Below are positions 21,985 to 30,956 of a stretch of 53,236 nt of DNA, in pieces. A program made the position numbers and the translations under genes. The notes below the pieces were generated by a model. The model was not told the origin of the DNA. It was given only the letters and a program-made list of their open reading frames with translations, and did not search any database. Numbering within the stretch: the stretch's first letter is position 1; each line of letters starts with the position of its first letter. Source of the stretch: Lactobacillus sp. (lineage in GTDB: Bacteria > Bacillota > Bacilli > Lactobacillales > Lactobacillaceae); the NCBI RefSeq assembly GCF_014803895.1, contig NZ_JAAVAU010000033.1:1-53236 (forward strand), written 5' to 3'.

Positions 21985-23982
21985 ATGAATGAAATTTGGC
22001 AATTAGGAATTTCAATTTCACATGCTGCTCCAGAAGGAATTACTGAGTTAAAAAAAGCTGCACAAGAAAAAGGTGTTCATTTTTTCGAAAAAGATGAGCG
22101 CCTTTTTGTTTATCCAATTGATGAAGAACTACTTAATTCAGTTGGATTTGCGCTGGGAACTGATGATACACGTTTAGAACTAATGTGGATCAATACACAA
22201 AACCATGCTATTAAAGAAAGCGACATATCTGAAAAAATTACAAATGTTGATTTCTTTAATAAAACTTGTCAGATTTTTGATTTACCAAATGTTCTTAGTT
22301 TTATTCAAAATAATAATGAAATTATAGAACAAGAAAAAGAAAGTATTTCTGGAGAAGCTCCCGAACCGGTGACTAATCAAGAAACGGTTCAACCAGAAAG
22401 TTCAGATATTCAAGACAACGAAGATATTATTCCGGATATTCCCACATCTTTCGAAGATGATGAGGATTTAGAAGAGGATATTTCTAAGTTTGAAAAAGAT
22501 GAACCAGATAGTGAAGTTGTAAAAAATACTATTAACAATGTTCCTCAAACTCCTTCTGTTTCTGAGGATAACGAAGATGAAGATGATGATCCATTTTCAC
22601 TAGAAGATTTATCTAAAGGATTTGAAGATGAGGAAGATGTAGAAGAAACCAGTGATCCTCCGAATACGGAGGACCCACTTATGCAAGCAGCGATTGAAAT
22701 CTTTAATAAAAATACTATTGGAGATGTGCTACCGGAGTTTGATACTCAAGCCAAGAACTTGATAAATTCAGATATCGTTGAAGCTCAAGACAAAGTAAAT
22801 ACTGCTAAGAAACAAGCAATTGATAGTATTTATCAATCATTAAAGAACAATCATGATAAAGAACTAGATCAAGCACTTGAAACAGAAATCGCTCAAGCTA
22901 AACAATCTCACGAAGGCAATATATCTCAAATCAAACAAAATCAGGATGCCGAGATAGATAAAATTGCTGATGAAGAAAAGAAAGCTTATGAGGATAAAAA
23001 GCATAAAGCTGGTCAAGCTGCATTACAAGATTTTTATAGAAAATATGATGCTGAACACCTCGATGAATTAAACAACATCATTGCATCTAAGTCTGAAGTA
23101 GTAAAAAAGAACACTAAATCTGAAATTGAAATTGAAAATCAGAATCTAGATGATTACATTGAAAAGGTTAAGAAATCTATTTTCAATCATGTTACCGAAA
23201 ATCCTGAGATTGATAATATTTTAGATAGCTTTAGACAAGTACTTGATAATCAAAAGCAACGCTTGCTAGAAGAAATAAAAAATGCAAAAACCGAAAATAA
23301 AGATTTAAAAAAAAAAGTAGCAAGTCTTGAGAACGCCGCTGAGATAAGCAAGCAAACCTTTGATGCAAGAGTTAGTGCTGAAGTTGCTGAAAAAGTTAAT
23401 CAACAAACTCATAAATATAAGCTTCAAGTTGAAGACGCAGATAATAAACGCAAATCTGCTGAAAATACAGCTAACGATTGGCGACAACAGTATGTTGAGC
23501 AAAAGGCTAAAAACGATACTATGTTGGAAAAGATTAATTCTTTGAATGAAAGAATAACTAATATGCAAGATGTTCAAAGATTTGCTCCGATGCAACAACC
23601 TGTCGTACAGCCAACACAACCTCAAGTACCATCTCAACCGCAGACTACAGAAGTTGTAACTAGACAATCTAAAAATAATGAACATTCAAATAAATGGATA
23701 AAAATTCTAGGTATAGCAGCATTGGTTGTAGTATCTGTTGGATTTACAGGAACAACTACAGCTTTAATAATGAATAATCATCAATCTACTGCTCAACAAA
23801 CTCCTACAGTTACCCAAACTGATAATGGAAGTTCATCAGAATCGTCAGATTCGACACCTAATACTTTTACCTATACGACCAAAGACGGTAAAAAATATGT
23901 AGTAACCAAGGATGATGATCATAGTGGACATTACACTGATGATAAGGGGGTCACTCACACGGTTATTTTCAATCAAAAATAA
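21985..23982 (+). CDS. Long coiled-coil membrane protein of the transfer operon
   Basis: 665 residues. Residues 1-110 form a compact globular domain. Residues 115-225 are extremely acidic (runs of Glu/Asp with Pro). Residues about 240-525 form a long coiled coil. One membrane helix lies at about 573-596 (WIKILGIAALVVVSVGF...), and a short Ser/Thr-rich tail outside ends in a small beta domain (YTTKDGKKYVVTKDDD). It probably reaches from the cytoplasm, where it may contact the ATPases, through the membrane. No family recognised. Confidence 0.65.
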   Translation: MNEIWQLGISISHAAPEGITELKKAAQEKGVHFFEKDERLFVYPIDEELLNSVGFALGTDDTRLELMWINTQNHAIKESDISEKITNVDFFNKTCQIFDLPNVLSFIQNNNEIIEQEKESISGEAPEPVTNQETVQPESSDIQDNEDIIPDIPTSFEDDEDLEEDISKFEKDEPDSEVVKNTINNVPQTPSVSEDNEDEDDDPFSLEDLSKGFEDEEDVEETSDPPNTEDPLMQAAIEIFNKNTIGDVLPEFDTQAKNLINSDIVEAQDKVNTAKKQAIDSIYQSLKNNHDKELDQALETEIAQAKQSHEGNISQIKQNQDAEIDKIADEEKKAYEDKKHKAGQAALQDFYRKYDAEHLDELNNIIASKSEVVKKNTKSEIEIENQNLDDYIEKVKKSIFNHVTENPEIDNILDSFRQVLDNQKQRLLEEIKNAKTENKDLKKKVASLENAAEISKQTFDARVSAEVAEKVNQQTHKYKLQVEDADNKRKSAENTANDWRQQYVEQKAKNDTMLEKINSLNERITNMQDVQRFAPMQQPVVQPTQPQVPSQPQTTEVVTRQSKNNEHSNKWIKILGIAALVVVSVGFTGTTTALIMNNHQSTAQQTPTVTQTDNGSSSESSDSTPNTFTYTTKDGKKYVVTKDDDHSGHYTDDKGVTHTVIFNQK

Positions 23983-23997
23983 TGGAGGATATGTGGT

Positions 23998-24288
23998 ATG
24001 GATGAAATATATGTAGTTTCAGATGTTGATGAATCCGAATTGGAAAGTACTCCTAAAGATGCAACTTTCAAGAAAAACAAGAAACAAGTAAAAAAAGAAA
24101 AGAAGGTGTTTGCTCCTCTAAAAGGAAATGTAGAAAAAAAGCAAAGTAGTTATGAATTAACGCAATTACCTCAGGCTGGAAGTAACGATACAGACAGTGC
24201 TAATTTAACATTAGCCGGTATTGGTTTGATTTTTACAGTTATCATTTTTATAATTGCTCACTTTAAACTAGGTGCTAATAATGGCTAG
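23998..24288 (+). CDS. Small membrane protein with an LPQAG sortase-like motif
   Basis: 96 residues with a charged Lys-rich N-terminal half, no signal peptide, then LPQAG (residues 58-62), a hydrophobic helix (about 69-88) and a short end (HFKLGANNG). The LPxTG-like motif plus helix resembles a cell-wall sorting signal, but the export signal is missing and the tail is not clearly basic. It overlaps the next gene by 8 bp. It may be a T4SS membrane component in which the motif is accidental. Confidence 0.6.
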   Translation: MDEIYVVSDVDESELESTPKDATFKKNKKQVKKEKKVFAPLKGNVEKKQSSYELTQLPQAGSNDTDSANLTLAGIGLIFTVIIFIIAHFKLGANNG

Positions 24289-25144
24289 ATTTAGTGACTT
24301 TTCAGGTAATAGAACTAATTTAAGGGCTAAAGCTATTAATCAAATAAAACGTGTTGGGGCAATCTCTGAACATCTAGGAGCTTTAGGTGATTTCTTAGTA
24401 ACAACCTGGGGTGGTCTCTTGATTGCTGTAGCTATATTAGGAGTCGGTGTAGTAACGATTTTTCTAATTGTAAAAGCTGCAGATGTTGCTATACTTGCAC
24501 AAAATATCATTCCAGCTATTTTTATGGCAGTGGGGATTGTACTTCTAGCTTTAAATGCTGCTTTAACTAACCCTGTTCAAGGTAGTCAAATAATAGTTAG
24601 TGCTAAATTCCTTCGTAACCGTATTAATAGTTGGGGAGTCAAAGGTAAACGTCATCAAGAACAATGGTGGCGTTTTTTAGATGATAAAAATGATATTGTT
24701 GAAACTAATTATAAAAATAAATATCACTATCTAGCGGTTTATAGCATTCGTGGCATAGTCAGTCCGGTAACTTTCGATAATGATCTAGAAGATGCGGCTA
24801 GAGCAGATAATAGCTTATTGCTAAATATTGAAAGTAATACAGTAGTATCGACAGTAGTTAGTGTTGATCAAACTACTGTGAAGAAAAAGCAATTGCCTTT
24901 AAATGCTACACCGGCTATGAGGAAAAAACGTGATTTGCAATACTCTTTAACATCTAATCTTCCTAATAATCAACAGATTAAAACCATAAATGTTATTGAT
25001 GCTCCTTCGGTGACTTTATTAAGAGAAAGAATTAAGAACCTTGAAGCAGCTTATCAAAAAGGGCTAGTCATTGGTTATCAAAGACTTCATGATGAAGAGT
25101 TACAAAATTCGTTTAAAGAAATTTTTGGTGAAGGGAGGACATAG
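24281..25144 (+). CDS. VirB3/PrgI-position membrane protein
   Basis: 287 residues from ATG 24281 (AGGTG ribosome site inside the previous gene). Two close hydrophobic segments (about 43-65 and 70-92) are followed by a soluble domain with a WGVKGKRHQEQWWRFL segment. It ends at the GTG start of the VirB4-like gene. In Gram-positive T4SS a PrgI/VirB3-type protein with two N-terminal helices normally precedes virB4 and recruits it to the membrane; that role is inferred from topology and order. Confidence 0.6.
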   Translation: MARFSDFSGNRTNLRAKAINQIKRVGAISEHLGALGDFLVTTWGGLLIAVAILGVGVVTIFLIVKAADVAILAQNIIPAIFMAVGIVLLALNAALTNPVQGSQIIVSAKFLRNRINSWGVKGKRHQEQWWRFLDDKNDIVETNYKNKYHYLAVYSIRGIVSPVTFDNDLEDAARADNSLLLNIESNTVVSTVVSVDQTTVKKKQLPLNATPAMRKKRDLQYSLTSNLPNNQQIKTINVIDAPSVTLLRERIKNLEAAYQKGLVIGYQRLHDEELQNSFKEIFGEGRT

Positions 25145-27033
25145 TGTTTGGTAAAGTAAAATTTAGAAAACATAGTAAACGTAAAGTAAAAGAAAAAACT
25201 CCTAAAGCTAAAAAGAAGAAACAAACAGATTTCAAAGGTACTACAGGTTTTATGTATCCATTTGGTTATATAGATACTGATGCTTATATTTTCTTAGGTA
25301 GAAAAGTTATGGCAGTATTCGATGTAGTATTTCAATATGGTACTAATCGTCCAGCAGGTGTTGGTTGGGTAAATAGACTTATTCCTAGCGATTATTTGAA
25401 AAGTGGAAAAGTTCTATTTATTCAACGTCAAAGAGGAGTTGATAAAACTACTCAAGATGATATTACTCGAAAAACTATGTCATCTAGTTTAGCTACTATG
25501 TCTTCATCAACTGATGGGGATGCTAAAGAAATGGCCAAAAATTCAGCTCGTATTGAAGATATTCGTTTATCTGCTGGTTTGGCCAAAAATGATACTATGA
25601 TTGATTCAGATATTTTATTGATAGTTCGTGCTAATTCTCCTAAAGCTGTAGAACAAGTAATCTATGATTTAAAAATGGATTACAAAAATGATGGTATACG
25701 TGGTGTGATGATAGTACGTAGAACTGGTGAGCAATTAAAATCCTTGAGAGAATCATTGATTTCAGTTCATGGTGATCATTATCACAATACGGATATGTCT
25801 ACAGTTGCTGCAGGTCGACTGTTTTTACCTTCTGTTGGTTTTTCAGATTCGCATGGTGTTATGGTTGGTAATGATATTCATTCGCTGATAAGACGTAATA
25901 CAGCAGTAATTGATTTTAGTGATATTAAAAATGCTGTTGTTTACATGGGAGATGTACAACCATTTGTCTCTATAGGTGGATATGAAGGTGGTTCCTTTAT
26001 GCAGAATGGAGGAACGGCTATTGCTCACGTAATTGCAGATGGTAATTATCTTAACGGTGGTAGAACTCATCATATAGTTCTTTCTCAAAATGATTATCGA
26101 ACTACTGATAGTCTAGTATTCGATATGCGAGAAGAAGCTATCAATCCTTTTGAAGTCTTTGGTAGTCCGGAAACTGTTGAACAAGATGCTAATGCTAATT
26201 TTGATAAAGTAACAACAATGCTATTAATGGCAGCTGGTGCTGAGAACAATGATTATATTAAGCAACACTTAAAATCAGAATTACGTAATTGGTTTATTTA
26301 TAAAGCCAAAGGTAATGGTATTTATACTGATGATCCTGAGCATGAGCCATTGAAGGCACAAAGAATTTTGGCTACAGAAAATCATGATGATTATCCTACA
26401 CCTCATGATTTTTTGCTGAACATGCATAACATGGTCGCTAGTGCATCTAATTCCAGTCCCGATGAGCGTAGGGATGCCAAATTGATGTATGAAACGTTGC
26501 AAACATTAGTCACGTCGTATCCATCTATTTTTAGAAAAACAACTACTCTACCTAATGTGTTTAAAGCTAAAGATAGAAATATCTATTATGATTTATCACA
26601 TTTAGGCGAGGATCCTATGTTGACATCTATTACTTTTTTAAATGTTTTGGCTTATGTGACACATAGAGCATTACCTGGTGAAACTATTGTTGTTGAAGGA
26701 TTAGACAATGTTAAATTACCTATTGAAAGTTTGATACCTTACAAAGAAAGAATGACTAGTAAAGGAATTAACTTAATCAGTGTGTTTGAGCATATAAAAA
26801 ATCCAGTCAATCCTATTAGTTACGAAAATTTTAGTGGTAGGTTGAGTCAACAAGACATGATTGTATTAGGAGGAATTACTGAAGAGGACGCTCAAAATTT
26901 CAGTAGCTCTTGGCAACAAGCCTTACCTCAGACGGTTGCGACACAACTTATTCAAGCAAATGATGGTATCCTCTACTTTTATCGTAGGCGAGACCACATT
27001 GGTGCCTTGATTGATACACATCTCATTTTGTAG
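25144..27033 (+). CDS. VirB4-like protein lacking a recognisable Walker A motif
   Basis: 629 residues, GTG start with GGGAGGA upstream. A basic N-terminus is followed by a region that fits the VirB4 N-terminal domain, then a segment (GRLFLPSVGFSDSHGVMVGN...) resembling the approach to the ATPase core. Where a P-loop is expected (about residue 272) it reads VSIGGYEGGSFMQNGGTAIA, without GxxxxGK[ST]. The Walker B position reads ETIVVEGLDNVKL instead of hydrophobic-DE. Positions later in the fold (INLISVFEHIKN, WQQALPQTVATQLI) still look VirB4-like. It therefore appears to be a structural, nucleotide-hydrolysis-deficient VirB4 paralogue. Family call is from topology, order and fold-like segments. 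Confidence 0.6.
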   Translation: MFGKVKFRKHSKRKVKEKTPKAKKKKQTDFKGTTGFMYPFGYIDTDAYIFLGRKVMAVFDVVFQYGTNRPAGVGWVNRLIPSDYLKSGKVLFIQRQRGVDKTTQDDITRKTMSSSLATMSSSTDGDAKEMAKNSARIEDIRLSAGLAKNDTMIDSDILLIVRANSPKAVEQVIYDLKMDYKNDGIRGVMIVRRTGEQLKSLRESLISVHGDHYHNTDMSTVAAGRLFLPSVGFSDSHGVMVGNDIHSLIRRNTAVIDFSDIKNAVVYMGDVQPFVSIGGYEGGSFMQNGGTAIAHVIADGNYLNGGRTHHIVLSQNDYRTTDSLVFDMREEAINPFEVFGSPETVEQDANANFDKVTTMLLMAAGAENNDYIKQHLKSELRNWFIYKAKGNGIYTDDPEHEPLKAQRILATENHDDYPTPHDFLLNMHNMVASASNSSPDERRDAKLMYETLQTLVTSYPSIFRKTTTLPNVFKAKDRNIYYDLSHLGEDPMLTSITFLNVLAYVTHRALPGETIVVEGLDNVKLPIESLIPYKERMTSKGINLISVFEHIKNPVNPISYENFSGRLSQQDMIVLGGITEEDAQNFSSSWQQALPQTVATQLIQANDGILYFYRRRDHIGALIDTHLIL

Positions 27034-27048
27034 AAAAGGAAGTAGAAT

Positions 27049-28260
27049 ATGGAATTAAGTGCGAAAAGCGTGTCGCTTATAGCGACATGCTTTTTATTAG
27101 CGAACGTTGCAACTATCTTATCTACTGAGCATGTATCTGCAAATTTTGAAGGATTTACAAGTAGATGTATTCAAGATAAAAGTTCAACTACCAATTCGGA
27201 GAGTTCAAGTGATATGAGTATTACTGACTCAGGTGCAATCGGATCATGGACTAAAAAAGGTACTAAAGCGTATGATACGGCAAAAAAAGTTTTTATGTAT
27301 TGGGTAGAAAAAGGAATGAGTGGAGTTCAAGCAGCTGGAATTGTTGGTAATATTGGAGGTGCTGAAGATAAAAGTTTTGTATTGGACCAAAAAGAGTATG
27401 GAGGAGGAGGGGGAGGTTTGTACCAGTTTACCCCGTATAGTAAGTATTTGAATGGATCTGATGGATCTTGGTCAGTAAAGAGCCAAGGTGACTTTGTTAT
27501 TAAGTCAGAAAAGGGGACAGTTACTGCGTATATGTCTCAGGCAAAAAGTAGTACTCCAGGAGAAGCAGCGATTGCATGGATGAATCTCTATGAGCGACCA
27601 TCTGAACGAGCAAAAGAAATTTCTTCTCAAGATAGAAAAGACGCTGCTGAGAAAGCTTATCAAATTTTTGGTGGATCTAAGTTTTCAGGAAGTAGTGCTT
27701 TATCAGGCAATCTTACTGCAATTAACAATGCTGTTGCTAACAAGGACGCAGAAAATAATCCTTGTGCCAAAGTAGAGGAGTCTAACAATGATGGTAATAT
27801 TCTTAAGATTGCTAAATCTTTATTGGGTTACTTTACTTATGGTCAAATACACGGTGTTTCTAACATTGGGTCTGTTGATCATCCTGATAAAGACGGTGTT
27901 ACTGATTGTTCTGGATTTGTTTGGCTAGTCTTAGCTAAAGCAGGATATAAAGTACCTGCTGATATGCAATGGTACACTCGTACGATGCAAGATGATGCGG
28001 AAGGTTCACACAAATACTTGAAGAAAATTTCATCAAGTGAAGCTGGTCCTGGAGATGTTGTAATTGTTAATACTGGTTCAGGTGGAGGCGATGCAGGACA
28101 CACGGCTATCCTAGAAGAAAAATGGAAAGGTAATAAGACAAAAGTCATTCAACAAACTAGTGTTAAACACGGGGTTAGTGAAGGTACTTTCCATGATTCA
28201 TTCTTAAGCTTATTAGAAAAGGGTGGCGAGCCATTTTTTGCTCGTCCAATCAAAAAATAA
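27049..28260 (+). CDS. Secreted two-domain cell-wall hydrolase (VirB1/CwlT-type)
   Basis: 403 residues with a signal peptide (about 1-31, ending VSA). Residues about 75-205 resemble the lysozyme-like domain of phage-tail and conjugation hydrolases (MSGVQAAGIVGNIGG..., GGGGGGLYQFTPY). Residues about 250-400 are an NlpC/P60 peptidase with catalytic Cys in TDCSGFVW (about 286) and His in AGHTAIL (about 351). Such enzymes open the peptidoglycan for the T4SS channel. The glycine run lies on a purine-rich stretch but stays in frame. Confidence 0.88.
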   Translation: MELSAKSVSLIATCFLLANVATILSTEHVSANFEGFTSRCIQDKSSTTNSESSSDMSITDSGAIGSWTKKGTKAYDTAKKVFMYWVEKGMSGVQAAGIVGNIGGAEDKSFVLDQKEYGGGGGGLYQFTPYSKYLNGSDGSWSVKSQGDFVIKSEKGTVTAYMSQAKSSTPGEAAIAWMNLYERPSERAKEISSQDRKDAAEKAYQIFGGSKFSGSSALSGNLTAINNAVANKDAENNPCAKVEESNNDGNILKIAKSLLGYFTYGQIHGVSNIGSVDHPDKDGVTDCSGFVWLVLAKAGYKVPADMQWYTRTMQDDAEGSHKYLKKISSSEAGPGDVVIVNTGSGGGDAGHTAILEEKWKGNKTKVIQQTSVKHGVSEGTFHDSFLSLLEKGGEPFFARPIKK

Positions 28261-28272
28261 TGGTTAAAACAT

Positions 28273-28914
28273 ATGGAAAGAAAGATAGATTTTAAATGGA
28301 TAGGGGTGACGTTTTTAGTTGTTATTGCTATTTTTTTTGCTGGCTTTTTCCTGGTGGTCAAGTCTAATGGTCAAACTTCAAGGCTACAATCAGAAATACG
28401 ACAAAATGAAGCTGAAACTTTAAGTTATCAAAATAAAACAAAAAATCTTTCAGTAAAAAAAGAACTGCAAAAAATGAGCGATGATGGCATTAACGTTCAG
28501 TCCTCTCTTAAAGAAGTAACAAAGAAAATACAAACGGCAATTTCACTTACTTACAATGTTTCTGAAACAGGAAGTAAAAGTGAATATAAACAATTGTCAA
28601 AAGCCTTACCAAAGTTAGTGGGTAAAGAATTTAGTTCTGAGCTTATTCAATTAGATAAACCAGTTGTTAATCAGTCTGGAAAACAAACTTTTCCTCATGG
28701 AAAAACGACTGATGTATTGATTACGTTTGGTAAATATAATTACAGCACTACTGCGGTTCCCGTATATATCGTGGTTGATTATGTGTCTCCTGAATTACAA
28801 GATTCAAACTCAAAGACTATTCCTGGACAAGATTTATTTGTTTTAAATTACGATATCAAGAAGAACTCTTTGAAGTTAGAACAATATATGAAAGGAGCAA
28901 CGAATAATGAATAA
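28273..28914 (+). CDS. Bitopic T4SS protein (VirB8-like topology)
   Basis: 213 residues: short basic cytoplasmic start, one membrane helix (about 9-30), a helical stalk, and a C-terminal alpha/beta domain (about 105-210). It overlaps the following gene by 8 bp. VirB8/TcpC-type proteins have this layout with an NTF2-like external domain. The ribosome site is weak, suggesting coupling to upstream translation. Confidence 0.55.
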   Translation: MERKIDFKWIGVTFLVVIAIFFAGFFLVVKSNGQTSRLQSEIRQNEAETLSYQNKTKNLSVKKELQKMSDDGINVQSSLKEVTKKIQTAISLTYNVSETGSKSEYKQLSKALPKLVGKEFSSELIQLDKPVVNQSGKQTFPHGKTTDVLITFGKYNYSTTAVPVYIVVDYVSPELQDSNSKTIPGQDLFVLNYDIKKNSLKLEQYMKGATNNE

Positions 28915-29575
28915 AAAAAGCTCCGTAGTACAAATAATATTAGCAGTGCTAAGTGTTGCAGTAATTGTCTTTTCAATTTACGGTGTCGTAAATGTTTATC
29001 ATTCACGTGTTGCATTGCTTAAACAAGTAAATCAAAGTAGCACTCAGCTTAAAGCTGCACAAACAGCATATAAAGATAAAGTACAAGCAATTTCTAATCA
29101 AACGATTGTAGAAGCTAAATCTAGTAAAGACCCTGCGGTTAGAAGTGTTGCAGTACAAAATACCAACTATGACAAGGTAACTAAAGTATCTAATCAATTT
29201 TTTAGATACTATTACACTTGGGGAAATAGTAAAACTTATTTAGCTCGAAAGAATAAAGTTAAGGATATTACTACTGCAAGTATCAGAAATAACAAGAGCA
29301 TTTTTGATGACGGTAAAGATTCAACTGGTGGTAACTTTATCAAGAGTTTAGGATCACATTCTGAGTTTGATAAAGCTAGTGCTTATATGACACAAAATAG
29401 TGGTTCTACAGTTCAAGCTTTAGTTAAGGTAGTTAATACCGGCTGGACTACAGATACAGAAGATAATCCTGGACAATCGACTCACTACTATGATTTAACT
29501 TATGATCTTAAAACTAATAAGATTTCTAATCTAAAGTTGGTGTTTACCGAAAAGAGCGATGATAGTGATGACTAA
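28907..29575 (+). CDS. Second bitopic T4SS protein (VirB8-like topology)
   Basis: 222 residues with one N-terminal helix (about 8-28), a helical stalk and an external domain with aromatic and beta-rich segments (FRYYYTWGNSKTYLARK, LVKVVNTGWTTDTED). Size and layout match the preceding protein, so the two may form a heteromeric periplasm-like ring as VirB8/TcpC do. Its 3' end overlaps the next gene. Confidence 0.55.
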   Translation: MNKKSSVVQIILAVLSVAVIVFSIYGVVNVYHSRVALLKQVNQSSTQLKAAQTAYKDKVQAISNQTIVEAKSSKDPAVRSVAVQNTNYDKVTKVSNQFFRYYYTWGNSKTYLARKNKVKDITTASIRNNKSIFDDGKDSTGGNFIKSLGSHSEFDKASAYMTQNSGSTVQALVKVVNTGWTTDTEDNPGQSTHYYDLTYDLKTNKISNLKLVFTEKSDDSDD

Positions 29576-30125
29576 GCTTAATCTTTACTATCTAAAGCTA
29601 AAAGGGCTTTATAAGGAATATGAAGATACAATTCATGCTGGTATGATTTTATGGTTAGGGATATTCATCGTGCTTTTTGGCATAGGTTTTATTAGACAAA
29701 CTCATGCCGTAAACATGCCTAATAAATATTCTGCTGCTGTAGTAAGTACTGAAAAAGGTATGAAAACAATCAAGTCTGATTTCGCTAAAAAACAGCCCTT
29801 TACGCTGGTTTTGTATCGACCTGATTGCTCGGCTTGTCAAAGTGTTGAAACACGTCTGATGAAAGATTATTGGTATTCTAAGCAACAATCTAAAGTAGAT
29901 CACATAATGTTGAATGTGAATAAACTTGATGAAAAGAATAGAAGTGAATTATTGCAATTGGTGCCACAAATTGCTGTTGATGGTGATAAAATTCCAACAC
30001 CTTTGACGGCAAATGTACAACCAACCAGTAAAACTCACGCAGTCGTAAAAGATATTAGCAAAGATAATAATCCCTCTAAGTTTGAAAAGGTGTTGAAAAA
30101 CAGCAAGAATTTGGAGGAACATTAA
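29559..30125 (+). CDS. Membrane-anchored thioredoxin-like protein
   Basis: 188 residues. One membrane helix (about 28-47) precedes an extracytoplasmic domain with PFTLVLYRPDCSACQSVETR, a thioredoxin-fold CxxC (Cys89 and Cys92). It may make or reduce disulfides in secreted transfer proteins, such as the wall hydrolase or adhesin, or serve as a conjugation thiol chaperone. The start could be 29559 or 29568; both lie inside the preceding gene and the protein differs by three residues. Confidence 0.75.
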   Translation: MIVMTKLNLYYLKLKGLYKEYEDTIHAGMILWLGIFIVLFGIGFIRQTHAVNMPNKYSAAVVSTEKGMKTIKSDFAKKQPFTLVLYRPDCSACQSVETRLMKDYWYSKQQSKVDHIMLNVNKLDEKNRSELLQLVPQIAVDGDKIPTPLTANVQPTSKTHAVVKDISKDNNPSKFEKVLKNSKNLEEH

Positions 30126-30956
30126 ATGATTGAACTGCTTTTAAGGGTAGGGATAATTTTAACAGCGCTTGTGATTTCACAAGCGTTTTTTAATACATTT
30201 CTTTACCGACAACCAAGAAATTGGGGAAAAATATTAATCGTCACTATAGCGGTGATTGCCACCTGGCTAACAGCCATCCTATGTTGGATATTGGTAAACT
30301 TCTTACCAAAAATTCCAGTGTTAGGTAATATAGTTGGCTTTATAGATGCTCCGTTTAAAGCATTCTATGATTATTTACCCAAAATTTTGGGAATTATTTG
30401 GTTTGTTTTACCAATCGTTGTTGTTTGGATCATATTTCTCATTAAAGGAGGCGTTGCCTATCGAAAAATAAGGAAAGCATATTTTGATTTTATTGAAAAG
30501 CATGGAACTGCAATCAGCAGTGAACCTGATGTGGTCGTAGCTAATGATGAAAGTACAAATGAAGTATCTAAAAGTCCTGAAGCTAAAATTCAAGATTCTG
30601 AAGAGCATATTCCTAAATTGATATTTGACTCTGAATTACCACCTCAAAAATATTTTTTAGATGGGAAAGTCAAAACTGTACCGTTTGAACATCGTACAGT
30701 AAAAGGAATTGCTAAAGCTCTTCCCTTGGCTAAAACGGAACTGTTGTTAGGAAAAACATTAGACGGGTATGTGGGAATATATGAATCTAGAAAAGGTTAT
30801 CGTCAATTACAAAAACTTTTTTCTGAAAACAGTATTGATATCACAAATGTAAAGGCTAGTCCCTCAATAGTTTTCTTTACTTCAAAAAAAGTAAAGAGCA
30901 TGGGCTTAAAGGAATATGTAATGAAATTAAGGCAGGTGAAGAGAAATGACTCCTAA
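30126..30956 (+). CDS. Membrane protein preceding the coupling ATPase
   Basis: 276 residues: hydrophobic segments about 5-23, 37-59 and 85-112, then a cytoplasmic domain with an acidic linker and a basic, mixed alpha/beta C-terminal part (about 165-270). GGAGGA ribosome site; its end overlaps the coupling protein gene by 11 bp. It may be a membrane partner of the coupling ATPase. No family recognised. Confidence 0.6.
   Translation: MIELLLRVGIILTALVISQAFFNTFLYRQPRNWGKILIVTIAVIATWLTAILCWILVNFLPKIPVLGNIVGFIDAPFKAFYDYLPKILGIIWFVLPIVVVWIIFLIKGGVAYRKIRKAYFDFIEKHGTAISSEPDVVVANDESTNEVSKSPEAKIQDSEEHIPKLIFDSELPPQKYFLDGKVKTVPFEHRTVKGIAKALPLAKTELLLGKTLDGYVGIYESRKGYRQLQKLFSENSIDITNVKASPSIVFFTSKKVKSMGLKEYVMKLRQVKRNDS

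Noticed and set aside
23305..23685. Reverse-strand 126-residue frame
   Set aside because: Lies opposite the coiled-coil gene, gives Phe/Ser/Leu-rich low-complexity protein and has no start signals.
24281..27033. Canonical VirB4 ATPase
   Set aside because: The P-loop and Walker B residues could not be found in any segment of the protein, so only a VirB4-like, probably inactive, call is made.
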